A DNA stretch of 64,000 nt from assembly GCA_013396755.1 (NCBI GenBank), contig VWZF01005682.1:492050-556049 (forward strand), read 5' to 3'. A program made the translations under genes and the position numbers. This document shows positions 27,501 to 39,500 of the stretch, piece after piece; position 1 is the stretch's first letter; each line of letters starts with the position of its first letter. Under the pieces are notes generated by a model, which saw only the letters and a program-made list of their open reading frames with translations, searched no databases and was not told the DNA's origin. Source of the DNA: Sclerurus mexicanus (lineage: Eukaryota > Chordata > Aves > Passeriformes > Furnariidae).

Positions 27501-30500
27501 GGTGTAAGCCTGCTAACCTGAATTATTTCAGAGCCCAACTCACATCCTCGATCTCACTGAGAAGAATTTGTTGTGATGTTTGCAAGATATTCTGCAAAAA
27601 CTATGTTACATATATATCTTTACAAACTGCTGGGATATTGCAGAAGATTGTAGTAAAAGTTGTTGGTCATTTCTGAGTCACCTGAAACAGAGAGCTTCAT
27701 CTGTATGATCTGGATGTTTATTTGAAGTTGCCAACAGGACATTCAAAAGCAAGAACTCAAAATTAAGTGGGATTTTTGAAGATGTGTTGTCTGTGTGTGG
27801 CTTTTCTAACTCCTGCTCTTCTCTTTGTAGTCTCTGGAGTTTTGTGAAGTGGTAGGGAGTTGGTAGTTAAGGGCAATGCATGTTTCATGAGAAAAGATAC
27901 TTGCAAGTTACTTTGATGCCGATAAGGGGGAAAAAACCCACACTACTAAGCCCAAAGTCTTTAAGTGTATGTTTTTCTGTGTTAGACTGTGCATGGGGTA
28001 ACAGATTATGAGGAAATTTGTTTGCTGCTGTATAAGTGATAATTAAGTGATAGGATTTTGAAGATCAGAGATGTTCTATGCATGTTTTCTTATTCTATCA
28101 GATATGAGTTTTCCCTCTTTGTGTAAACATTCATGTTTGCTAAAATTTTAGGTAGCTGTGCGTATGGTTTTTCTGGATCCAAGTCTGAATTGGTTAAAGA
28201 TCAGTGCTTATAATAAAAGATGCTGAAAGTGTGTAAGAAGGAGACTACTGTTGCTTTTGAAAAACATTCAATGCTGTTGTAAACAAAAATTCCTATTAAT
28301 AACTCTGTGTAAAAGTTATCTGCCTAATTTTACCATGAACTCCAAAAAGCATTTTATATTGAAGAAAACAGTGGTTCTTGATTTGGGGATGGGGTACAAG
28401 GTAATGTGTTTTTTTTTCTGACTCCTCCCTCTCTTCCCCAGGAAAGCATTCTCGTAGCTACATAGTATAATTTTGATTGGGCAAATTGTTCTTGAATATT
28501 AAATAACGATCATTTAAAGATAAGCATATTTTGGATGAGTATCCATGGAACCCTTGAGGAAAAACTGATTTGATGTTTTATAGAAACAGCATGTATTTTC
28601 AGCAGACAGAGGGTAGAGAATACACAATTTTTTTAAATTGCTTTTTTGTATGGTATGTTAAGAACCTTTCAAGTCAAATTATTATACTTTCGTCTGTTCT
28701 AACTCTCCTTGCAGGTCTGCTTCCCCATCAGGTCAGCATCATTCTCCCATATCTTCCAGACATCATTCCTCTTCATCACAGTCAGGCTCCTCCGTTCAAA
28801 GACATTCTCCTTCCCCACACCGCAAAAGAACCCCTTCTCCATCCTATCAAAGGACAGCTTCCCCCCCTGCAAGGCGATCATCTTCTCCTTATCCCCCACA
28901 CTCTTCTTCCCCACCTCAGAGGAAGCGAAGTCCTTCAAGACACCGATCTCCTGGAAGAGAAAAGGGAAGACACGATCGTGATCGGACTTCACAGTCTCAT
29001 GATAGGCGCCACGAAAGGCGGGATGGTATGAGTGAAAAATGGCACTTCAGAATAATATTTGGTGGCAAATTGCATTTTGAAATTTGATTTTCAAATTGCG
29101 GCATTGTCTGCAACCATCCCAATGGCTAGTGGGTGAAGAAAATACTGGCTGTATTACTCCTCCTGTGCTCATGGTGCTGTTTAAAGGGACTATTCATAGG
29201 GTTATTCCTGATAGGACTGCTTATTCAGGCTCAACTGATTGTAAAGATCCTATAGGTATCTATCTAGGTGTTCTTTGTGTACTGCAATGGTGGTGTCAGT
29301 AGGTAAGTGGTTTTCTCAGCAGGAAACTCATAACTATTACTCATTTCTGTGAGGTTCCCAAATCCAGTCCTCACTGATTGCTCTGTTGTCCTTTTAATTG
29401 ACATGAAGTGAGGTGTGTGCAAAGAAACAGTCATTCCCTCTGGAAATCTGTAGAACTGGTTGAGCAATTTGTGATGAGCAAACGGCTATTTCTCTCAAGA
29501 GACAGATTACAAAGAGTACATATGTCAACTTGATTTTAGACTGGCTGTAAACTTACCTTGCTGTAGTAGTAATATTATAATTAAAAGACCCAAACAAACT
29601 TTAGTAGGGCATTGAGGCCTTGCAAGTGGTCTAAATATAGCACAAATTTCGTGAAAGTGTGTGTGTGTAGAAAATAAGAGGAACCTATGATTGGAGAAGT
29701 AATGATCCTAACTTAAAGTTATTGAAGCGTGCTTACTCTTTAGTATGTTTGAATTTTATTTTTATCATACTTACTGTCTTTTGAACAGGCAGATATTTTT
29801 AGAGATTCATAAGTAAGCTTATTCAGTCTATTGATAGATATGTAAGTTGGAGAAGATCATGTTGGGTATTAATTTTGATTCACTGTATGTCAGAAATATT
29901 TTTTTATTATCTTAGTGCTATTTGTGTGCTAAATTTTTGCTTTCTCTGTTTAAGCTAGGTGTCTAACATTCTTTTAAACATCTTACAGAAACTCGAGGGA
30001 AAAGAGAAAAAGAAAGAGAAACAAGAGATGATCGTGATTATGACCAAGAGCAGAGTACCTCCAGGGATCATAGAGATGACAGAGAGTCTCGTGAGGGAAG
30101 AGATCGGAGGGACACAAGAGACAACAGAGATCGGAGGGAGCCAAGGGAATCCAGAGATACTCGAGACTCCAGAGATACGAGGGATTATAGTAGAGATACC
30201 AAAGACAGTCGTGACCAGAGAGACTCACGCTCCACACGAGATTCCCATGACTACAGAGACAGAGAGAGTCGTGATGCCCATAAAAAGGATGACCAGTATC
30301 AAGAGGACTTGCGCAGCTATGGAAGATCCCATGGCAGAGAGGAGAGCTCTCGTGCTGAAACAAGGAATGACTCCAGAAGTGACTCCAGAAATGAGAGCAG
30401 AAGTGACAGAACTGGCAGAAGTCGAGGCAGAGGGCCAGAATTATCTGACAAAGGTACTGTATAATTTAAAAAATTCATATGTCTATCATTAGAGGTTGAA

Positions 30501-33500
30501 GATTTTCATTCATACTACCTTGTTTGATATCTGATATGGAAGAACTGCCAGATGGTTCATGTTTTTAAAGCTATTTCTAATTCTATTATTGTAACTTAAA
30601 ACTGTTTTTGAAATTCATAGCACTTCTGTGTTCTCCATTCATTAAAGTGGCATAACATGCGTTTTCTGCCATCCCATTGTAAAACAAACCCTTACCCTTA
30701 CGCCACTCTGTTTAATGTTTCTGCAACACTTTGTTTTCCAATGGGCTGCAAACACCAGTCTGATGTGTAGTGGAAGATTCGTAGGGGGTAGTATGTCTCA
30801 AAGTACTGGGCAGCAATGTTTTTGTGTCATCTCAAAAGCAACCACATGTCCTAGGTACCTGAAAACCATCTTTCACACACACCAATCTCTCCCTGCCCCA
30901 CCCCTCTGCCCCTTCTTGATTTATCCCCCCAGAAGTGGGATTTTAATCTTTGGCAATAATTTTGGAATTCTGATGCACTTAATAGAATAGTTTCACTTAC
31001 CACCTTGTCATCATTCTATAACATATTTTGCTTTTTCAGGATTATTGTGACATTTTCATTATGGACATGACATGCAATTTTTACAGGAGAAAGGATCTCT
31101 ACTTTCTCTGATTATTCTTGCTGTGCTGTCTCTAAGCTCATATCCTGCTCAGAACAAATGTGAACTGGCTTTTGGACTGTTATGTTTCTAGTCAGGAGAC
31201 CTTGTACTATGACCAGAAGATTGTGATTTAGAAGGTCTTGATTTTGCAGTTTGAAAATAAGAACTTTACAATTAAAATGTGAAATTTGACTTGTTGATTA
31301 AGTAGAGTTTGATTCTGCAATCTCTGTCCATGAACTGCTCATTTAAGTTTATTAGATGGCAATACTTTAGTTGGTATAAATACCAGTGGATTTCCTTGCA
31401 TGCAGAAACTCATGTTTTATGTTGCGACATTTCTGTTAGGAAGTCGAGGGACTAGAGGATCCCAGGTTGATGGTCACAGTAGTAGTGGGAACTACCACGA
31501 CAGCTGGGAATCAAGGAGTAGCTATGCTGATCGGGATCGCTATGACAGTCGAGATCAAGCAAGGGATTCCTCCTTTGAAAGAAGACATGGTGAACGGGAT
31601 AGGCGTGACAACAGAGAAAGAGGTATTCTGATGTATATTTTTACACATACATGTGTAGCCAAATGTATATGTACAAATGTGTGTTTCTCTCTCCCTCCTT
31701 TTTTCCTTTCCTGTTCTTCTGCCACGCCACTGTCTCACAAATAACTCATTTGACACCACACTCTGACTCTAGTACTGTCCTTGATACAAGTTAACTTCTG
31801 TAGTAAGATCTTTCATTGGCAAGGTATGCATGAATGCTATGGCTTTTCACCCTTCCTATGGCTAGATTTTGGCACCTTATTTGTTTATTCATCTAAGTAG
31901 TCTTTAAACAAACTGAACTTCTTCAAGCGATTTCACTGGTTTGAATGGCTTGTGTTTTCCTTTGGAGGGAAGAATATAGAGCTTGAATTCAAAATTTGTC
32001 TTCTTCCTTAAAAAGATCACTTTTTTAATAGTAAATCCTCCACAGAGTTACGATTCAAGACATAATTTCTATAACTAGACCACAGGTTTAACATTTGTCA
32101 TTCTGAGAAAAATTGAGTTTTTGGTTGGTACTTCTTTGATACATGAGGAATCTTTTTAGTATGATTTTGAAATGCAAGCCTGCAAATTTGAGCTGTCTTC
32201 AACTAGGGCAAATATGTAAGTAGTTGTTCCGAACAACTACTGAAACAGCACTTCAAAAAATGAAGTCACATAAGAAGTGCTGACTATCTGCATGTAATTG
32301 TCTAATACACTTCCAGTATTTGATTCAAGTAAGACTTCCATGTGGGTGTTTTGTCACCAAAACTGACACAACAAATAGGAGTTACAGGACTTTTATAAAA
32401 TCTAATACTTAATATGCATAATAAATCATATTATAATGTTATCGGCACCATTGAAAGAATGTGAAACCTGTTCAATGGACTGATTGTATGGATTGATGAT
32501 TTCCCTTTTCAAAAAAGAAGTGTTATATCCATGGCAGAAATGTCACTCAAGTTGACTTTTAATTTTACCTGGTAACAGGGGAGCACTAAATCATTGTTAA
32601 TTCACTCAGAGATGAAAATTGATTCAACTGATGTAAATGCACATTTTATCGATTTAGTCCTGTCCACACTGTGCCTGCTCATGCCTAGTGGACGTTGTTT
32701 CAATTTACAGCAAAGTGCACTCTCAGCTTCAGAGTAATGGACCGAAAAATACCAACGTCTGTTCATGCCATTTTTTGCTCTTTTGTAAAGTGCTTTTAAT
32801 ATATATTGTAGGAAAATAGTTTTATTGTTTTGTTGTGGCTCAGATACTACTCACATGAGCATAGAAGTTACTGTGAAGTGGTCAAAACTTATAGAAATAC
32901 TCACAAAATATCCAAAATGTAATTAAAAATATGTAGGTAAGTCTGCAGAGAGTAAATGCAATTAGGTAAGTCAGATTGCGCTGTCCTAGATCAGTAATTT
33001 TCTGCATGTATTTAGTTTTCCCTCTGACTCCAATCTACTGTCTCAGATTCTGAAACTGTAAGACTCTGCAGGGAATGCGTATGAAAAATTTTAGCAACTC
33101 TGCTTCCCATACCTCATTCTTAGCTCTCTTTTCCTTGTGGATTTGGTTGTGTATTTCTGTGCAGGGATCTCTGTCAGTGATGAGACGGGCCATTACTTCT
33201 TGTTTTGCAAAAACTTCTACTGTGTATTATAATTAGTCTGAGTGCTTGTAAAGCACGTGACTCCTGATAGGTTTAGGAAGTCAGATTTTTGTACAGAAGC
33301 CTTAACATTTCATATGTACATAATTCACATCTTTTTGAGATCTTATACCATATTTAGAATCACTGAGTAATGCAATAGTAATAGCTAGCCTGTTAGACAT
33401 GTATTTATCTTTTGGAGGCGTTCAGAAAAATGTGTTAAAAATAATTTTTTATTGTAACTTTCAGAGGAAAGCTCACTCCCTAAATACTGAAAAATCTTTC

Positions 33501-36500
33501 AAAATTAGTTTGGCTTTTTGTCATCTTTCCTCCCCAAAGGGAATTTTGAAGTTTCTGCAGGGAGTTGCTTTTCATTTAATGCAAACCAGTATCTAGATTG
33601 TCAAAACAAGGCTTTTGTGTTTTTATTAGTGTAGTGGAAGCAGTGTATATCCCTTTAGACCTGGTAATCAAACCTGCTTCTCTTGGCAGATCAGAGAGCA
33701 AGCTCACCAGTACGACATCAAGGGCGAAGTGACGATCTCGAGCGGGATGAAAGAAGAGAAGACCGAAGGGTGGATCGGTCTGATGATAGGAGAGATGAAA
33801 GGGCCCGGGAAAGAGAGAGAGAAAGAGAAAGGGACCGGGAAAGGGAAAGAGAAAGAGACCGGGAAAGAGAAAGGGAGAAAGAAAGAGAGTTGGAACGAGA
33901 TCGTGCTCGTGAACGGGAGAGGGAGAGAGAGCGGGACAAAGACAGGGACCGTGAGCGGGACCGAGACAGGGACCACGACAGGGAAAGGGAACGAGAGAGG
34001 GAGAGGGAGAAGGAACGGGAGCGAGAGCGTGAGGAACGTGAAAGGGAGCGAGAAAGAGAAAGAGATCGGGAACGGGAACGCGAAAGGGAGAGAGGTCGAG
34101 ACAGAGATAAAGAAAGAGACCGCCAGAGAGACTGGGACGACAAAGAAAAAGGAAGGGAAGACCGCAGGGATAAGAGAGAAGATATCAGAGAAGAAAGAAG
34201 CTCAAGAGATGTCCATGAGGAAAGAAAATCCAAGTGAGTGGATCTAAATGTTACTTTCAGTCAAAGGAAAAAAAAAGGGCAGTCTTTTACTGTTGAATTC
34301 CCTAAGTTAGTAAACAGGGGAATGTCATAAGGAAGAAATCCTGTTTATGCAGAGACCTGGTCTGAAGCTCTGTCTCCCCTGCATCTGTGTGGTACAAACT
34401 GGTGGCCCCCAAATCGGTACTATCCTGGTGAGGTTAGTCTGATGTTTTGTTAGTGCTGAATCATGGAATTACTCTGTAGCTAACAGTGGTGTCAGACGAT
34501 GTAATTTTCCCTTCTAAATCTGCTTGCATGGTCTTGCCTTTAATAATGCAGGCATTCTTGGAAACATAATAGAAAACTGTGGTACCTTTTTAAGCTTGAA
34601 AGTCTAATAGCGGCTAACTAGGTCAGGGTTTGTGATTTTTTTTAAATTGAATTTCTGTGGAACATGCATTACCTTTGCACTACTAAATTTTCGATACTAG
34701 AAGGCTACCAGTGAAGGCCTGAACAATACCCAAGGTTCTTGTGTGATGCTTCCTTTACATATGTGGCATTGATTTGCTTTCTTTTTTTTTTTTTTTCCAG
34801 TTAATACAATAAAATTCTCATTGTTCCATCAGTAACGAGCAAAACAGTGTTGCCCTGTGACTGCTTTGCTTGGAAATAAGTAGCATTTTTTGTGTGAGGG
34901 AATTGTGGATTCTTATGAATAATCTAATATGGATGAAGTAAACAATCATCTGGGTGGGGCCTTAGTTGCCAGCTGGGGTCAGCTTGCTGCAAGGATCATT
35001 GCCACAGGAAAAACTGATCATAATAGTCTGTCATAACTTTTTGACATAATGGTAGTTGTCTTTAGTGTTTGAATTTTAGTTTAAGGTATCTTACACTATG
35101 GTCAGAAAATTGATTATACTTTCATTTTTGGAATAACAACTTAAAAACTACAAAACTTCCTGGGATTTTAAAATGTGTTGTCTTCTGTATGAGGTGCTTA
35201 AACTTCAGGGATTGTATTGATGGTAAATTCAAAGAATCCTGAAGAACTTTGATGGTACATATTTGTTCTGCAGGAAGCGTCACAGAAATGAAAGCAGTCC
35301 CAGTCCTCGTCAGTCACCCAAACGTCGCCGTGATCACTCTCCTGATAGTGATGCTTACAACAGTGCAGATGATAAAAGTAAGTGAGAGTGGGCTGTCTGT
35401 GCAGCTGGATTCAGCTCCCCCTCTGTCTTTGGAAAATAACCCGCAATCTTAAATAGAACAACACGAGGAAAGCCTTTTTAAGTGTCCTCCCCATGTTTTT
35501 ATGGGCACTGCCATTGTTTTTAATCTTTATTGTTTATCTTCATTTTGTCACTGTGTGTTGTGTCTGTCAGGTGATAGTGACTTCTGCATCTGCTGTTTAA
35601 GATGCATGTTTAGCAAAATGGACATAGTCTATTGCTGCTGCAGCAGTAGAAAAACTCAAGAAATCTAACTGAAGTAACGGATCATATGTTTTAATTGATG
35701 CCTTTTTTGGTGTGCAGAAGATACCAAATGCTCCTTCCTATACCATAAAAGTATGTTCTTTTTTGCATTTTGTAGATGAAAAGCACAGACTTCTGAGCCA
35801 GGTTGTGCGGCCACAGGAATCCCGGTCCTTGAGCCCTTCTCATGTTACAGAAGAGCGGCAGAGTCGTTGGAAAGAAGAGGAGCGAAAATCGGATAGAAAG
35901 GAAAGTTCCCGGCGTTATGAAGAACCAGAGTTTAAAGAGAGGATTTCTTCAGCAGATAAGCAAAGAGAGCAGCCAGATGCTTCCGAAGGCTCCCGGTCCA
36001 GGGTTCAGGAAAATCTTGGACACCGTCCCTCTGAAGAAAGAGATGCCTCTGATAGAATGCATGATGACAGCAAGAAGAAGTCTAAGGTACAGAAAAAGGC
36101 CACAAAGAAGAAGAAAGACGATGACAGTGGGGTGGAAAGGTATGCTAATGAATCAACAACGGAGGAAAGCCAGGTCTTTTCACCCAAGAAAGGTCAAAAA
36201 AGGAAAAATGTAGAGAAAAAGCGGAAGAGGTCCAAGGGTGATTCTGAAGTTTCTGATGAAGAAATTGTTCCACACCATAAAAAGAAAAAAGGCCCAAGAA
36301 CCCCTCCTGTAACTAAAGAAGAATTGATTGAAGCACCTCCTGAGAAAGCTGTGGCAGAAATCCCCACAAAAAGAGAAGATACAACATTTAGTGACTGGTC
36401 AGACGAAGATGTTCCTGAACGTGGTGACATTGTTGTTCCAGAAAGGAGCACTGAGGATTCCCATAGAAAAAGCCACAGGACGAGGGGAGAAAAGGTGGAA

Positions 36501-39500
36501 GCCCCTCATGTTACTATCGAGGATGGACCACACCGTAAGCCTGTGGACCAGAAGCGCAGCAGCAGCCTTGGTAGCAATCGGAGCCATGCCTCGAGCAGAC
36601 TTAGATCCCCTTCCAATGAGTCAGCGCATCGCAGTGGAGATGACCAGACTGGACGGAAGAGGATCCTGCACAGTAGCTCTAGAGACAGGGATAGGGACAG
36701 AGACAGAGAGAAGAAAAGCTTAGAAATCACTGAACGGAAGTCCAGAATTGATCAGTTGAAACGAGGGGAACCCAGTCGCAGCACATCTTCAGGTAATAAG
36801 ATACATTTTAATGAGATTGATGTATTGTTCTCTTTACAAATCCCAAATCATTCCTGCATGGCTCTAATTAGTGTGACAGGAGAGGGAGGTGCCATTCATT
36901 GTAAAACTAGACTGAATTAAGATTCCTGCAACTGTTACCATAGTTGAAAATATTCCTGATCGTCAGCAGGCAGGATTACCATTTTGTTTACACCAAAACA
37001 TTCACTTGGATTCAGTTCATGCTGTCTGGGGAATAAAGTGATTTGTAGGACAAGAAACCTCATAGAAAAGAAAACCTGTGTGCTACAGAACATTGAGGTA
37101 GTTTTATCATCTAAATGATATTCTTAAATTGATTATTAGCATTAATTTTGATATGGAAATTCCTGAAATTATGCAAAATTAGGTAAATCTGTCATGGTTC
37201 CTGTTAGACAATACTTTTAATGCACGTGGAAATCATCTTTGTTGCAAATGGAAATAATGACAATTGACTTGTTTTATTTGTGTAATTCCTTGGGGGGGGG
37301 GGGGGGGGATGAAAAAAGGTAAAATATTTTAAAATTCAAACAGCGTAACTAGGTAAATCTCTTCCTCCTTAAAGCGTTTCAGCTCTGTTCTCCTCATGGT
37401 TACATGCCTGAAATTAGTTTTCCAAATTCATCATTTGCTAACTAAGGCATTTTTAGCTTTTAGAAGACGTTTGGTTTCTTTTCTTTTTACCTTGCCTAAA
37501 TTTTTGAGTTAAGATTGTGTACCTTCACTTTGGCATCTGTCATAGCAGAAAGTAGCCACTGCAATTCTTTTTTGGAAGTGGGAGAGTTTTGGAGTGAGGC
37601 TAAATCTATAAGCAACCTGAAAGCATTATTAATTTGAAGATGATGCTTTTGAGAAATATATTTTCATACCTGAATCTTTAAAATACTTTGGTCTAGTAAA
37701 ACAGTATCTGTCATAGTCACGCTTACATTTAAAATATTTTATCCAGATCGTCAAGATTCGAGAAGCCACAGTTCAAGAAGAAGTTCTCCTGAATCAGATC
37801 GTCAGGTCCATTCAAGATCTGGGTCCTTTGATAGCAGGGAAAGGCTTCAGGATCGAGATCGACATGAACATGATCGAGAACGAGAGAGAGACAGGAGAGA
37901 GGGAAGACAGAGAGACTGGGACCGAGATGTTGACAAAGACTGGCCAAGGAGCCGGGATCGAGAGAGACTCAGAGAGCGAGAGAGGGATAGGGAGAAAAGA
38001 CGGGAGCTGGAGAGAGAGAGAGACAGACAACTACCTGATACTGCTGAAAGAGAGAGAGAGAGAACTCTTGACATCTCCTCTCAAAAGGAATCAACAAAGC
38101 ATAGTGAAACAAAACTGGACAGAGATCACGAAAAGGAGTTTGATGGCGTTTGTCGGGATTCAGCAGCTTCAGAGAAGGAAAAATCAGACAAAGATTTAGG
38201 ATCTTTACAAGGTTTTGAAGATGGAAATGAGGCCGACAAGGTAGAGAGTTTAGAAGGTAAGATACTCTACAAAAGAACCCGGGCTGACAATTGTTTTATT
38301 CCTTCTCTTTTAGCACTGTGCTGAACTGAGCCATATTAGAAAAATTTTCTACTGAGAGGCTTATTGTCTCTAGCTTCTCTACTGTGGAAGCAGACACAAC
38401 AAGAGAGAAATCTGATAAGCATCTTTCATAGTGTTAATTGTGTTAGTGTTGTTAATTTCTAAAGAAGTCTTGAGGCAAAGAAGCATAAATTATATGAGAC
38501 ATAATTTCACTGAGGTGTAATGTTTCTGAATAGGCAGTTTGCTAAAGGATAGCACAAACATTTGATTGCCTTGTTATAGCACTGTAAGATCTCTTTCTTA
38601 CTTTGGAAGTGACAGGTAATGAGTGAAAAAAAAAGTGTTGACTTGGAACTATTCTTTGGGACCTTTTTCTGCAGTGCCCCATTATCCTAGAAATGATAGT
38701 CTGATTAGTGGGTGAAACATATGTATGGCTTGGCATAACAGACCAAAAATAGCTTTCCTGAGGTAAATGCAGCTTCAGTTTGCTGGCCCTAGTGGTCCTG
38801 GGAAAAATGTGCTTAGGATTGATAAATAAAGTAAGTAAGGGGCAAACACTTGACGGACTCCAGAGTTTGTCACGTGGATTAAAAGCTTGAGCTTTGCGTG
38901 GGTAAGGAGTTGGGAAGTACTTTTAACTCATATCAACAACAAAAAAGAAATTAGTCTAAATCCAGAGTAACTGGTATATGTTACAGTTATGCTCATTGTG
39001 TTTGCATTCTTAATAAGAATTATCTGTAGTATTTATTGTTAATTTGTGCAATTAAATGCTGTCTCAAGAGGATGATGAATAGTTATTGCTTGTGTCTCCT
39101 ACATGAGTACTCACAAAGTGGTCATTAGGGTTGACCACTACAATTGAGAAAATTCCATTTAAGGAGATTATCTGTGGAGTGGAAGCACTTAAAAAGATGG
39201 TATTTGGAGTGAGCCTGGAAAAGTCTTCTCTGTCCTGCTATAACAGACAGAATTCAGCTATTATTAAACTAGAGGAAAGGAATGATGCAGTAAATCTGAG
39301 AGTACAATGTGATAACTTCAGAAAAGAGCTAGTGAATGGATATTTTTAGATACATTACCTGTTTCCAAGAGGGCACCTGTAACTAAACAATCTGTGGATG
39401 TTAAGTGTGTTCTTAGGTCCAGCCTTTCTGCAGACTTCTGAGTGTTTTACTGTGTATTCTTTTGTCTGTTTTTCCAAGGTTTGTTCCAAATTCTGTTTGA

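Larger units (their letters stand above)
25338..28714 (+). other. ZC3H13 intron 8 (3.4 kb) with a sense-oriented LTR
   Basis: Donor GTGGGA, acceptor CCTTGCAG. It holds a T/G-rich low-complexity tract (26171-26259) and a solo LTR (26287-26862). The remainder is AT-rich without a recognised gene. Confidence 0.85.

Noticed and set aside
33718..34247. Long frames on both strands at the RE-repeat exon
   Set aside because: Shadows of ZC3H13 exon 12, open only because of purine-rich dipeptide-repeat coding.
34780..34813. Strong-looking splice acceptor (T tract then CCAG) followed by AATAAA
   Set aside because: No open or conserved exon follows, and the exon 12-13 join is intact without it. Probably a decoy.
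35718..35750. In-frame 33-nt micro-exon between exons 13 and 14 (AG ... GTATGT)
   Set aside because: It would leave a downstream intron of only 25 nt, too short to splice. At most the AG is an alternative acceptor.
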